Shown here: piece by piece, positions 43,944 to 53,268 of the stretch
How the letters are laid out: each line of letters opens with the position of its first letter
Position numbering within the stretch: position 1 is the first letter of the stretch
Assembly: GCF_004348825.1 (NCBI RefSeq)
Contig: NZ_SMJU01000012.1
Span: forward strand, 62,001 to 126,000
Length of the DNA stretch: 64,000 nt
From: Arundinibacter roseus
Lineage (GTDB): Bacteria > Bacteroidota > Bacteroidia > Cytophagales > Spirosomataceae
Direction of reading: 5' to 3'
Made by a program: the position numbers and the translations under genes
Notes under the pieces: model-generated
Database searches by the model: none
What the model was told of the DNA's origin: nothing
What the model saw: only the letters and a program-made list of their open reading frames with translations

Positions 43944-45029
43944 TTAGCACCCCCGGCTATATATAATAATCTGTCCATCAATGAGTTTATACTCAGCTCC
44001 CAGCACTTTGCATATTACTTCAAGCTTTTGATACAAATTCTCGTGCGTCAGATTCAACGTGAGTTGGCACTCTTTCATCAATTCCTCATCAAATAGTACT
44101 TCTACGCCGTAAGCTTTTTCGAGAGCGTCAAATACCTGCCGCGCAGAAGCCGACTCAAAAGCAAACAGTTGAGCTGGCGCACGCTCCATCAGCAGAATGG
44201 GCTTTTCTACCAGGGACTTGCTGATGCTTGCATCTTTGCGTTGAAAAATAGCCTTTTGATTGGGAGTCAACACCACGCCACCTGCTTCGGGGTCAGCCTT
44301 TGGGTTAGGTACATCCGCATATACCGACACGCGCCCAGACCGTACCGATACCGTTACGTCGGGAGCTTCCTGATGGGCATGAATATAAAAACTTGTACCC
44401 AAAACTTTGGTAATCAGTCCATTGGCATATACCAGAAAAGGGCGGTTCGGGTTTTTCTGAATTTCAAAAAATGCATCTCCCGTGAGGTAAACCTGTCGTT
44501 CAGTTCCTTCAAAGTCTTTGGGGTAGCGCAGATGGCTGTTTTTTTCAAGCCGTACCGTGCTGCCGTCCGACAGCTGAATCGTCATTGTTTTGTTGGCTTC
44601 ATTTACAGCTTCTTCCCAAACTGGCGAAGTCGATTGTTCCGCCACAGGACTGTCCGACGCTTTTTCCTGCTCTTGCCAAACGTAATAACCCCATCCTGTA
44701 CCAAGCAGTAGTACCACCGCCGCGGCGAGTTGAAGAACATAGTCACGACGCCATAGCTGCTGTCGATAGGGTGCTTCAAGAGTAGCAATCGACTCTTCAA
44801 TCCGACTCCAAAGCCGATTGACCTGCCACTCGGGCACTGCCGCAGCACGATCGATGCCATTTAGTCCAATTACCAAACGTCTGGCTTCCTCCACCTGATA
44901 GTAACGCTCGGGATATCCGGCCAAAAACGCCTGCCAAAATGCCTGAGTTTCGGGCGTAGGCTCGCACACCCACTCCTTGAAGTAGTCGTCTGCGGCAAAG
45001 TCTTCGGCGAGGTATTGGTCGTAATTCAT
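43944..45029 (-). CDS. FecR-family anti-sigma factor, locus B
   Basis: The 361-residue inner-membrane protein has an N-terminal cytosolic region (about 1-88) and one membrane helix (about 92-110; LQLAAAVVLLLGTGWGYYVW). A FecR domain follows (TMTIQLSDGSTVRLEKNSHLRYPKDF, RQVYLTGDAFFEIQK, VLGTSFYIHAH, VSVRSGRVSVYA), and the C-terminus is DUF4974/STN-like (ARQVFDALEKAYGVEVLFDEELM). It ends in a Cys (IIIYSRGC), as the locus A FecR also does. It should sequester the sigma factor encoded 53 bp upstream and sense substrate through the locus B SusC. Confidence 0.92.
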   Translation of the reverse strand: MNYDQYLAEDFAADDYFKEWVCEPTPETQAFWQAFLAGYPERYYQVEEARRLVIGLNGIDRAAAVPEWQVNRLWSRIEESIATLEAPYRQQLWRRDYVLQLAAAVVLLLGTGWGYYVWQEQEKASDSPVAEQSTSPVWEEAVNEANKTMTIQLSDGSTVRLEKNSHLRYPKDFEGTERQVYLTGDAFFEIQKNPNRPFLVYANGLITKVLGTSFYIHAHQEAPDVTVSVRSGRVSVYADVPNPKADPEAGGVVLTPNQKAIFQRKDASISKSLVEKPILLMERAPAQLFAFESASARQVFDALEKAYGVEVLFDEELMKECQLTLNLTHENLYQKLEVICKVLGAEYKLIDGQIIIYSRGC

Positions 45030-45082
45030 TTTTATAAAAAATGCGTTATTGTACGAAATTAGAGTTACAATTTGTGACTATT

Positions 45083-45688
45083 TTAAAAAAGACGTTGGGT
45101 TAAGAAACTGGAAAGCAAAAGTAAACTCACACAAAAAATGCGGACGGTTTCGCGCAGAATTTTCAATGCCGAATAAATAAATTTACAAGCCGACTGATAG
45201 TTTATGCCCATGATTCGGGCAATTTCTTCGTTGCTGAAATGGTGCGTAAACCGCAGGTCAATGGCCTGCTGCTGGCGAGGACTCAGTTGTTGGTACCCTT
45301 CCCGGAGCTGTCGATAGAGCTGTTCCTGTCCTTCGGGCCGGAGCCATTTTTGCTCCATAAAATTATCCTCTTCTTCTACCTCCGGGAGCATATCCATGCT
45401 TGTGGCGTTGTAAAAAACGTCTCTCTGCTGCACCCGCTGAATTTTGTTGCGCAGCGACCGGAACAGATAAAATTTTATAGAATCGGTTTCTGACAGGTTT
45501 GCCCGGCTTTGCCATAATTCAATAAACAGATCATGAATGCTGTCTTCCACAAGCTGTACATTGCTGGTGATTTTATAGCCGTAACCTACCAATTCACGGG
45601 AATGAAGTTCATAGATTCGCTGAAAGGCCTCGCGGTTGCCTTCCCGAAATGCATTCCATAAAGCTTTGTTCTGTGATTTGGATAGCAC
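45083..45688 (-). CDS. ECF RNA polymerase sigma factor with hydrophobic C-terminal tail, locus B
   Basis: The 201-residue protein starts at GTG (no ATG is available before the upstream stop). It has sigma region 2 (AFQRIYELHSRELVGYGYKITSNVQLVEDSIHDLFIELWQSR) and region 4 (LSPRQQQAIDLRFTHHFSNEEIARIMGINYQSACKFIYSALKILRE). After region 4 comes a strongly hydrophobic tail (IFCVSLLLLSSFLTQRLF) that could anchor it at the membrane or dock on FecR. It is more distant from the locus A sigma than a simple duplicate would be. It is predicted to drive the locus B SusC operon. Confidence 0.9.
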   Translation of the reverse strand: MLSKSQNKALWNAFREGNREAFQRIYELHSRELVGYGYKITSNVQLVEDSIHDLFIELWQSRANLSETDSIKFYLFRSLRNKIQRVQQRDVFYNATSMDMLPEVEEEDNFMEQKWLRPEGQEQLYRQLREGYQQLSPRQQQAIDLRFTHHFSNEEIARIMGINYQSACKFIYSALKILRETVRIFCVSLLLLSSFLTQRLF

Positions 45689-46066
45689 CCGTTTCGCTCG
45701 GTTAGTTTGGTTACTTTTCTAAAAAAATAGTACCAGCGGTTTCATTTTTCTTCCTGCAAGTCTCTATGTACCAATGGCAGGGGGAGTGGTTTTTAATCCT
45801 ATTTTTTCTGAAAATTTTTAAAATATTTTTCGGGAAGGTTCTGACCCAGTATTTTTAGGCAAGAATTTAACAGGGTACTGACTAGTGAGTTGATTTTTGA
45901 GGAGAAGGGGTTTATAGTTTTTTGTCCCTTGCATTGTGCAGATTTAGCTCCGGTTGCAGCGAGCCTAATTTAAGGTCAATAAGCTGCTCCTGAAAGAGCT
46001 TTGATGAGGACGGTAAAAGTGTTGTCACTATCTCTCCGATCAGAAACTACATGACGAGACTCCCCA
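45689..46066. other. Intergenic stretch upstream of the locus B sigma gene, no gene seen
   Basis: No open frame that I can support and no canonical promoter pair was found. It presumably contains the sigma gene promoter. A terminator for the SGNH gene follows at 46067. Confidence 0.5.
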
Positions 46067-46112
46067 AAACCACCAAGAGGCGGCCTCAGATGAGACCGCC
46101 TCTTGGTGGTTT
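46067..46112 (-). terminator. Strong hairpin terminator after the SGNH hydrolase gene
   Basis: A perfect 17-bp stem (AAACCACCAAGAGGCGG at 46067-46083 against its complement at 46096-46112) has a 12-base loop and a short T run on each strand. It lies 25 bp past the SGNH stop. Confidence 0.85.
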
Positions 46113-46136
46113 GTTGTCGTCGCTACTGTTAATGGA

Positions 46137-47480
46137 TCACTTGCTCGTTTTAAGCACTTGAAGTTTAGTTAGCGTGGTGTCAGCTACGGCCGTATCGCCC
46201 GTAATAACGCGGTACATTTCGTTGGCTATTATTTTGTGCGCATAGGGATTTGGGTGCCCGTCAGCCATGACCGAATCCGTACCGTTAGGCTTGTACCAGT
46301 GCCCGTACAGGCGGCCATACTGATCGCCATTTTTTACGTTGTGCTTGTTAATCAGCGCCGTATCTGCATAAATAATTGGGATTTTGCGCTCATAAATCAA
46401 GCTTGGCGGTAGTTTGGTGCGGTAGCCAAAGCCAGTACCCGTAGTCCAAACCAGCATTTTAGCACCATTCTTTTCGCAAACATCCGCAATACGGTTGTAG
46501 CCAATCTGTTCCACTTTCAGCTCGTCGGTCGTTGGGGCAGGGATGCTTCCAAACAGCATTTTTACCTTCGTAACCAGTTCCATTACATCTTCGTAAATCA
46601 GCGTAGGAGCCACACGAATGTAAAACTTGGTAAAATCCCACAACGAGCGCGGAGTATTTTTGAAATCTGCCAGAGGAATACGCAGGCCACGGGGCGAGAA
46701 AACGGGCATTTCAAGTCCATTATCACTAAAATAAGGAATCGGAAACGTGCCGCCGAGAAAGTTCTGATACTGACCCATTGACCGATGTGCCAACCATGAC
46801 GTATACTGCGTCACGACGTAGTCAGGTTTTAGTTTTGGAATCAACTCTTCGGCCTTCAATACCATCTGAGAAAGTCCGTAACCACTCGTGGCTGCGTTGA
46901 CATAGTCCCCGCCTAGCTGCTGCTGAACGTAATGCGCAAAGGTGCTGTCGGCAAAGCAGGCGTCGCCATAACTCACCGAGCAACCCAGATAAAGCACCAA
47001 CGGCCGCTTGCCGGTAGGTTTGTATCCAACCGGAACACGGTTGCCGTTGTCGTCATGATAAATGGTAATATCTCTAAATCCAAGCAGACGATAACCTGTG
47101 GAATTTGGCAGGTGTTTGTAACCAAGTTTGTCGTCATTTACGTAAACTTTCCCGACCTTTTCCCCGCGTTCTTTGGCGAGATTGTACATCGGTAGCATCT
47201 GCATCCGCAGGCTCCACGCGTACAGAATGAACGGAATAATCAGGATAATGAAAAAGCGGAAAGCAACCGAATGTTTGAAAGTTTTTTTCCAGAGTGGATA
47301 CGTAACACCTAATACCCAAAACAGAAGAAGGAAGAGTTTGAGATAGGTGACCAGGCCCCCAAAGTGATCGATGAGCCACTGATTCATGCCTACCAAAAAA
47401 CGCAGGATGAAGTTTTGCCCAAAGTGCAGAATTGCCACTATTGCGAATATATACGCAGTGAATTTCAGATTTTGTTTCAT
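46137..47480 (-). CDS. Membrane-anchored SGNH/GDSL-type hydrolase
   Basis: The 447-residue protein has three N-terminal membrane helices (about 8-28, 45-65 and 72-92). The extracytoplasmic domain carries SGNH features: block I LGCSVSYGD (Ser168), an AATSGYGLSQM segment (Gly block), and a terminal DGHPNPYAHKIIANEM (Asp-His pair). Such enzymes are acyl/acetyl esterases or acyltransferases working on polysaccharides or cell-surface glycans. A -7-type box (TACTTTTG, minus strand, 47541-47534) lies about 55 bp upstream, without a clear -33. It is bracketed by terminators on both sides, so it is probably monocistronic and not part of locus C. Confidence 0.78.
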   Translation of the reverse strand: MKQNLKFTAYIFAIVAILHFGQNFILRFLVGMNQWLIDHFGGLVTYLKLFLLLFWVLGVTYPLWKKTFKHSVAFRFFIILIIPFILYAWSLRMQMLPMYNLAKERGEKVGKVYVNDDKLGYKHLPNSTGYRLLGFRDITIYHDDNGNRVPVGYKPTGKRPLVLYLGCSVSYGDACFADSTFAHYVQQQLGGDYVNAATSGYGLSQMVLKAEELIPKLKPDYVVTQYTSWLAHRSMGQYQNFLGGTFPIPYFSDNGLEMPVFSPRGLRIPLADFKNTPRSLWDFTKFYIRVAPTLIYEDVMELVTKVKMLFGSIPAPTTDELKVEQIGYNRIADVCEKNGAKMLVWTTGTGFGYRTKLPPSLIYERKIPIIYADTALINKHNVKNGDQYGRLYGHWYKPNGTDSVMADGHPNPYAHKIIANEMYRVITGDTAVADTTLTKLQVLKTSK

Positions 47481-47660
47481 GTGTTGTTTTAATTTCCCCC
47501 GTAACGTCAGCGTTCCCGTTGGCTACGAAGGGACAAAAGTAGAGAACTAAAATGAAAAGGCATGCGGATGAATCAATTTTAGGAGCTTTTATAGCGCATA
47601 TAACGCAAGTTGTATCTATAAAGTGTTAATTATATAAATTGAGATGGAATATAACATAAA

Positions 47661-47693
47661 AAATGGAGACCGGTATTTTTGCCGGCTCCATTT
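47661..47693 (-). terminator. Terminator at the end of locus C
   Basis: Stem AAATGGAG plus CCGG pairs with CCGG plus CTCCATTT, with a one-base bulge and an 8-base loop. On the minus strand it is followed by a T-rich run. It lies 26 bp past the stop of the GH144 gene at 47719. Confidence 0.8.
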
Positions 47694-47718
47694 CCTGTTC
47701 GAGGTGAAGTGTACGTAA

Positions 47719-49071
47719 TTAACGGAGTGCGGGGCTTTCAAAACCCAGGGTTTTTAATCCTCGCTGCACGTCAGGATCCTGCATGAATAAATTCCAGAGC
47801 AGACCGGTGCGGTGGTTTTCGATCATCACAATAATGGGTCCCTGATCAATCGCAAGGTGCGAATCGGCGTACCAATTTTGGGTTTCGTTAAAAGCATCAA
47901 TAAAGCCATATTCACTCCAAAGCTTATCACCCATTGTCTCGTAGAAATGCCGCAAAGCTTTCATGGATTGTTCGGGTGTGTATGGAAAAGAAGAGAGCGC
48001 TGCCGTGGGCGTAATGGTTCCGAAATCGTTGGTAGGTGAATGTGCATTGTAACCATTATACGTATCACTTGCGGTCAGCCCCCAGCTACTTTCTCCGTAC
48101 CCCTTAAACTTCCCCGGATTTTCTACGCAGTGACGATAGTTGATCATCGTATGATTCACATTTTGCTCCCAATAGTTAGCGTAGCGGTCTTTGAGATTGC
48201 GCGGGTCCAGTCCCAAATAGGAGTAATGCGCAAAAAACAGCGGGCCACCGAAGGGATAGCCCAGCGGCAGCGTGATGTCGTAGTAGCTGCGGCCATTCAG
48301 AAAGTTATTGCTCACGGCCCAGCACTTGTGATATACCTGTGCCGAAACAGGATATTGCGGCGACGAAGCCGCCAGTACGTAGGTGATGAGGGTTTCGTTG
48401 TATCCGCGAAGCTCAAAATTCATGGCCCAGCCGTTAGTTGGGCTCCAATGCCAGTAGAGTTGGTTTGGGTTTTCGCGCGTGTACCAGTTCCAGTCGGTTT
48501 CGTTCCAGAGCCAGCCAATGCGGCTGCGGAGTTCGCGTTCCACGGGTGTATCCTGATCAAAGTATTGTCGGGCGCATAGTAACCCCTGCATCAAAAAAGA
48601 GGTTTCTACCAAATCGCCGCCGTCATCACGCCGACTAAAAGGAATTGTTTTTCCGGTGGCGCCGTTGAGCCAATGCGGAAAAACCCCGTGGTAATTATCG
48701 GCTTTGCTTAAAAATTTAACCATTTTCAACAGACGATTGGCCACGCTGTCGCGCGGGTGCCACTTTCGTTCGGAGGCTACAATCATGGCCATAATTCCGA
48801 AACCCGTTCCGCCAGAGGTAACTACCTCATCGCCATAGTCGTAGGCGGCGTTGCTACGCTCCCGCGAAAGTCCGCTGACAGGATGCGCAAAATCCCAGAA
48901 ATACCGGAACGTTTGTTTCTGAACAAGCTCCATCAAGGCATCATCCGATAGGTTTTTAGGTCGATCTTTGGGGTCAAAAGGCTTGTTGGCTATTGTCTTT
49001 TTTTGTGCCAGAATACCTTCCGGCCGTAGTAAAACGGTAGCCACAATGAGACAGAAAAATATCTTTTTCAT
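47719..49071 (-). CDS. Secreted GH144-type protein (endo-beta-1,2-glucanase family), copy 1
   Basis: The 450-residue protein has a signal peptide (about 1-22). A single (alpha/alpha)6-type glucoamylase-like domain follows (LMELVQKQTFRYFWDFAHPVSGLSRER, GGTGFGIMAM, VFPHWLNGATGKTIPFSRRDDGGDLVETSFLMQG, YWHWSPTNGWAMNFELRGYNETLITYVLAAS, AIDQGPIIVMIENHRTGLLWNLFM). This is the GH144 pattern; characterised members are endo-beta-1,2-glucanases. It has its own canonical promoter at 49122-49153 although it lies at the end of locus C. It is a paralogue of the protein encoded just upstream but lacks that protein's N-terminal domain. Confidence 0.88.
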   Translation of the reverse strand: MKKIFFCLIVATVLLRPEGILAQKKTIANKPFDPKDRPKNLSDDALMELVQKQTFRYFWDFAHPVSGLSRERSNAAYDYGDEVVTSGGTGFGIMAMIVASERKWHPRDSVANRLLKMVKFLSKADNYHGVFPHWLNGATGKTIPFSRRDDGGDLVETSFLMQGLLCARQYFDQDTPVERELRSRIGWLWNETDWNWYTRENPNQLYWHWSPTNGWAMNFELRGYNETLITYVLAASSPQYPVSAQVYHKCWAVSNNFLNGRSYYDITLPLGYPFGGPLFFAHYSYLGLDPRNLKDRYANYWEQNVNHTMINYRHCVENPGKFKGYGESSWGLTASDTYNGYNAHSPTNDFGTITPTAALSSFPYTPEQSMKALRHFYETMGDKLWSEYGFIDAFNETQNWYADSHLAIDQGPIIVMIENHRTGLLWNLFMQDPDVQRGLKTLGFESPALR

Positions 49072-49121
49072 AGAATATAAGAATCGTAACTAATTGTTTT
49101 TGGCGCAATTAAGTATTTGAG

Positions 49122-49153
49122 CAAAATTATATTATGTTTAATATTATCACAAA
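49122..49153 (-). promoter_or_regulatory. Canonical Bacteroidota promoter for GH144 copy 1
   Basis: On the minus strand the -33 element TTTG (49153-49150) and -7 element TAATTTTG (49129-49122) are separated by exactly 20 bp. The start codon at 49071 is about 50 bp downstream. This makes the last gene of locus C independently transcribable. Confidence 0.75.
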
Positions 49154-49211
49154 GTATTGATTTACAATAACATAAGCCCTAACGGCTAATAACCTAAAAG
49201 CTAACAGCTAC

Positions 49212-50882
49212 TTATCGCGCCATGCTTTCAAAATCAAGTTTTGTTAATCCTGCTTTTACTTCCGGACAACTCATAAATAATTTCCAGGGAAGACCCGTAC
49301 GATGGTTTTCGAGCATTACCACAATGGGACCCTGATCGATGGCAAGGTACGAATCGGCAAACCACCGTTCGTGCAAACTGAACGCATCATAAAAACCGTA
49401 GCGTCCCCACAGTTTATCCCCAAGTTTGTAATAAAAAAACCGCAGCGCTTTCATGGATTCTTCGGGAGTGTAGGGCATAGAAGACAATGCCGCTGTGGGC
49501 GTAATAACGCCCCGGTCGTTGGTCGGCGAATTTGCCGTGTAGCCATTTGGAATATCGCTGGCAGTCAGGCCCCAGCATTCGTCACTATACCCACGAAACC
49601 CTTTCGGATTTTGGATGCAGTAGGCTTGATTGATCAGGGAATGATTTCTGTTTTGAGTAAAATAATTGGCGTATCGGTCGGTTAATCCGTTTGGATTTAA
49701 TCCCAAAAAAGAATAGTGAGCAAAGAAAAGCGGTCCACCCAAATTTTCTCCAAGGGGTAATTGATGACCAAAAAATGTGTTTCCGTTGGCCATCGCTCCG
49801 TTACGCGCCCATCCCTGATGATATACCTCGGGTTCAATGGAGTGTTCCGACGAAGCGGCCGCCAGCACGTACGTAATCAGGCTTTCGTTCCAGCCCCGGA
49901 CGGCATGATTCATTTCCCAGCCAAAGGTTGGACTCCAATGCCAGTAAAGGACGGGTTCCTTATTTTTCTGAAACCAGGACCATTCTACGGCTTTCCATAA
50001 AGAATTAATATCGGCACGTAAGGCCGCTTCCTGCGGATCGGCCGAATCAAAATATTGGCGTACGGTGAGTAATCCCTGCATCAGAAAAGACGTTTCGACC
50101 AGGTCGGCACCGTTGTCTTTGGCACTGAATGCAATGGCTTCCCCCGTGCCTCCATGCAGCCAATGCGGAAACGCGCCGTGAAAGGTTTGCACTTTATCTT
50201 TTAGAAACGTTACTATTTTCTGTGTTCGTTCCAGTCCTTGCTGCCGGGTGATGAAGGCCCGTTCGACAGCCACTGGAATGGCCATAATGCCAAAACCGCT
50301 ACCGCCGGAAGTTACCAGATCGCCGGAGGTATTTCGCTCGCGGGCGAGTCCGCTGACCGGATGCGCAAAGTCCCAAAAATAGGCAAAGGTTTGTTTTTGT
50401 ACCAGCGTTAAGAGTGCTTCGTCGGTGATGCGGGTAAATTTGTCGGTTGAGTCAATTCTCGTGGCGAGCTCTACTGCAAAGGCAGCCCGCAGTTTTCCGC
50501 CACTGCGGGATTCGAGCGCAGGCAGAAATGAAAGCGTATAGCCGGAAAGAAAATCCAATGGTTTGGTTGCCGACAGCGTAAGCGTACTGTCGCCATTTTC
50601 AAAGGTTAGCGTGTATGGAATCTGCTCACCCGTATGTTTTTTCCATTGAATGCCTTTTTGAGGAGATTCTTTGGAAATAGGTGCAGTGAAGGTAAATTTT
50701 AACTCAGGAGTTGGTCCAATATCTTCATAGGAAAACCCGCTGAACTGCCCGTTTACCCGCAACCGGTCAAGACTAAACGATGACGGAACTACGGGTACAT
50801 TAGGACCTGGATTTTCCTGTTTTGAACAGGAAAATCCAAGAACTATTAGTAGTAATAAAACAATCAGGGGTTGTTTTTGCAT
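49212..50882 (-). CDS. GH144-type lipoprotein with N-terminal Ig-like domain, copy 2
   Basis: The 556-residue protein has a lipoprotein signal (LVLGFSC, Cys19). An N-terminal ~110-residue domain of the bacterial Ig-like type follows (LKFTFTAPISKESPQKGIQW, DSTLTLSATKPLDFLSGYTLSFLP), then a GH144 domain (about 150-550) closely resembling that of copy 1, including FAHPVSGLARER, FPHWLHGGTGEAIAFSAKDNGADLVETSF and AIDQGPIVVMLENHRTGLPW. As a surface lipoprotein it may make the first cuts in beta-1,2-glucan before import. Its start codon overlaps the upstream LamG stop by one base (TAATG), indicating translational coupling. Confidence 0.88.
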   Translation of the reverse strand: MQKQPLIVLLLLIVLGFSCSKQENPGPNVPVVPSSFSLDRLRVNGQFSGFSYEDIGPTPELKFTFTAPISKESPQKGIQWKKHTGEQIPYTLTFENGDSTLTLSATKPLDFLSGYTLSFLPALESRSGGKLRAAFAVELATRIDSTDKFTRITDEALLTLVQKQTFAYFWDFAHPVSGLARERNTSGDLVTSGGSGFGIMAIPVAVERAFITRQQGLERTQKIVTFLKDKVQTFHGAFPHWLHGGTGEAIAFSAKDNGADLVETSFLMQGLLTVRQYFDSADPQEAALRADINSLWKAVEWSWFQKNKEPVLYWHWSPTFGWEMNHAVRGWNESLITYVLAAASSEHSIEPEVYHQGWARNGAMANGNTFFGHQLPLGENLGGPLFFAHYSFLGLNPNGLTDRYANYFTQNRNHSLINQAYCIQNPKGFRGYSDECWGLTASDIPNGYTANSPTNDRGVITPTAALSSMPYTPEESMKALRFFYYKLGDKLWGRYGFYDAFSLHERWFADSYLAIDQGPIVVMLENHRTGLPWKLFMSCPEVKAGLTKLDFESMAR

Positions 50883-51718
50883 TAGTTTCCGCGTGCTTCC
50901 AGTTTTACAAGAGCATCTACTTCATTGGCTTTCAGGGCCGTGTCGTAGATTCTGACTTCATCCAGCGAGCCGGTCAAAAAACGCGCCCAATCCTGTGCGC
51001 CGGAGGCTGAGGTAAGGCTCGGGGTAGTCTGAAACTGAACCGTACCGAAGACCATTTTTCCCGGATTTTTCCAGTCTAAATCTCCGAAGTCTTCCACCGT
51101 ACTCGTGGCCGACCGTGCGCCATTGACGTACAGCGTAAAGGTGGAAGTTGGGGCGTCGTAGGTGAGTGTCAGGTGGTTCCAGGAATCAAATACGTTCACG
51201 ATTCCATCCTTTGACACCCAGGTGTCTTTATCGCCATTTTGAATATGCGCCCGGAATTTCCCGTTGGTATTGGTAGCACCTCCTTCAAAAAATGTCTCGA
51301 TATTTCCCCAAAAACTATCTTCCGACGAAAGCCCCACCATGCCGATAATTCCACCTGCGTCAGTAGTCGATTGGCTGTACACCCAATAAGCGAGCGTAAA
51401 ACTGTTGAGATTCAGGATTTCCTGCGTAGGTTCAAAGAGAACATAGGCGTTATTGGCACCTTTGAGGGCCTGCCCTTTGATCCCGTTAGCAAAGGAAGTG
51501 CCCGTATTCTCACCCGTAGTGCCCGAAATTTGTTCGGTATAATTTCCATCAAAAGGAAAATGCGCAATCAGGTTATCAGCGGCTATTTCCTGCGAAGAGG
51601 TAAAGCCACCAATGGATAGCGCCGGTGCGTAACTTTCAGGATCGAATTTTTCGTAGCACGAAAATAACCCGACGGAAAGAAGGGTGAAACACCCGGTGAC
51701 GATTAATTTATTTTTCAT
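50882..51718 (-). CDS. LamG-domain surface lipoprotein, locus C
   Basis: The 278-residue protein has a lipoprotein signal (VGLFSC, Cys21). A single concanavalin/LamG-like jelly-roll follows (about 45-275; DNLIAHFPFDGNYTEQISG, LNSFTLAYWVYSQS, WNHLTLTYDAPTSTFTLYVNGARS, FLTGSLDEVRIYDTALKANEVDALV). It sits directly between susD and GH144 copy 2, where a surface glycan-binding protein is expected; binding of beta-1,2-glucan at the cell surface is inferred. Its stop overlaps the next start codon by one base. Confidence 0.85.
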   Translation of the reverse strand: MKNKLIVTGCFTLLSVGLFSCYEKFDPESYAPALSIGGFTSSQEIAADNLIAHFPFDGNYTEQISGTTGENTGTSFANGIKGQALKGANNAYVLFEPTQEILNLNSFTLAYWVYSQSTTDAGGIIGMVGLSSEDSFWGNIETFFEGGATNTNGKFRAHIQNGDKDTWVSKDGIVNVFDSWNHLTLTYDAPTSTFTLYVNGARSATSTVEDFGDLDWKNPGKMVFGTVQFQTTPSLTSASGAQDWARFLTGSLDEVRIYDTALKANEVDALVKLEARGN

Positions 51719-51756
51719 AATACTATTCAGAATCAGACAATGAATGATTTAATAAA

Positions 51757-53247
51757 TTAGTAGCCAGGATTTTGGGTCAGGATTCCGGCACTGATGTCCA
51801 GCTCGTTTTGTGGAAGAGGCCACACTTCATTTTTGCCTTCCTGCCAACCCATCGGACCAAATACCTCGGCCCCACGTCCCTGTCGAATGACATCGAAATA
51901 GCGGTCAAATTCCATCGCCAGTTCAACCCGGCGTTCCTGCCAGATAGCCTCCCGAAGTGTGCCCTGATTGGTTGTAGTCACCTCCGGTAAAATATCTTCA
52001 TCTCCACCACGCGCACGGGCCCTTACCAGTTCGAGCGAAGCGAGCGCTTCGGCCGTATTGCCAAGTTCGTTGGCAGCTTCCGCGTGCATCAGCAGAACTT
52101 CGGCGTAGCGAATCACGCGTACGTTTTGCTGTGCTCCTTCATTGAATCCCGTAATGAAGCGGGAAAAAGGAACGTAGGATTTTTGATTGTAGCGGGGATT
52201 GTCGCCCGTGGCGGGGATGATGTCGCCGTCGGGTGTGGTTTCACCTCTGAAAATAATGGTTGCATCCAGGCGTGGGTCGCCTTCTTCAAAGGCATCAACC
52301 AATTCCTGCGTGGGAACATTAAAACCCCAGCCCCCCCCGGCAATGCCGCGAACGCCCTGAACCTGAGAGTATTGTGAGTTGGATGCATCGCGATTTCCCG
52401 GAAAAAGTTCATTCTGAATTTCAAAAACAGATTCTACCGAATTTTCATTGGGAATTCGGAAAAGCTGTTCAAAATTTGCAAATAAACCATACTGACCCGA
52501 GTTAATGACAGCGGAGGTTAAATCATACACTTGCTGCCATTTGCCCTGATACATAGATACTTTGGCGTGAAGCGACTGTGCCGCGCCCTTTGTTGCCCGA
52601 CCAACGTCCGTCGGACCGTAGCTCAGGGGGAGCACGGCAGCGGCCTGCGTCAAATCGTTTTCAATAGCCTGATAAACCTCCGCTTTTGGAGTGCGCGGAA
52701 TGTTATACTCGCTGGCATCGGCCGGTACGTTCAATCGCAACGGCACATCACCAAACGCACGAACCAACCGGAAGTAGGAGTAGGCCCTGATGAACCGTGC
52801 TTCGGCCAGGAAGCGGGCTTTCAAGCCTTCATCCATGGAAATTCCGGGAACGTTGTCAAGTACCTGATTGGCATAGTTGATATTCTGGTATTGTCCGGTC
52901 CAGAAACCGCCGAGTTGCCCATCGCTGGAACCGACGGTAAATCGGTCGTATTCATTAAAAAAGGTGGCGTCAGACGCTGTACTGCCTTTTTCAGTTTCGT
53001 CTGAACCGATGCTTTCTATCGCAATGGCACCAAAGGCAATGTTGTTGAAGCTTCTTAAATTGGCGTACATCGCATTCACGGCCCGCGAAGCATCTTCTTC
53101 ACTTTGCCAAAACACAGTTCCGGCCTCTCTTCCCTGCGGGTCTACGTCCAGAAAACTTTCATTGCAGGCGCTTGGCACGAGCAATGTCGCCAGAATCCCG
53201 AAAGATATTCCGGCTTTTTGGAGTGAAATTTTTACTTTATTTTTCAT
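51757..53247 (-). CDS. SusD/RagB-family outer-membrane lipoprotein, locus C
   Basis: The 496-residue protein has a lipoprotein signal (LVPSAC, Cys28). Typical SusD segments follow: EDASRAVNAMYANLRSF, LKARFLAEARFIRAYSYFRLVRAFGDVPLR, RVIRYAEVLLMHAEAANELGNTAEALASLELVRARA, WQERRVELAMEFDRYFDVIRQGRG, ending ILTQNPGY. It should bind beta-1,2-glucan oligosaccharides together with the locus C SusC, if the GH144 assignment of the locus is right. It follows susC after 21 bp. Confidence 0.94.
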   Translation of the reverse strand: MKNKVKISLQKAGISFGILATLLVPSACNESFLDVDPQGREAGTVFWQSEEDASRAVNAMYANLRSFNNIAFGAIAIESIGSDETEKGSTASDATFFNEYDRFTVGSSDGQLGGFWTGQYQNINYANQVLDNVPGISMDEGLKARFLAEARFIRAYSYFRLVRAFGDVPLRLNVPADASEYNIPRTPKAEVYQAIENDLTQAAAVLPLSYGPTDVGRATKGAAQSLHAKVSMYQGKWQQVYDLTSAVINSGQYGLFANFEQLFRIPNENSVESVFEIQNELFPGNRDASNSQYSQVQGVRGIAGGGWGFNVPTQELVDAFEEGDPRLDATIIFRGETTPDGDIIPATGDNPRYNQKSYVPFSRFITGFNEGAQQNVRVIRYAEVLLMHAEAANELGNTAEALASLELVRARARGGDEDILPEVTTTNQGTLREAIWQERRVELAMEFDRYFDVIRQGRGAEVFGPMGWQEGKNEVWPLPQNELDISAGILTQNPGY

Positions 53248-53268
53248 AGTAGTTTAAATCAAAAAGGG

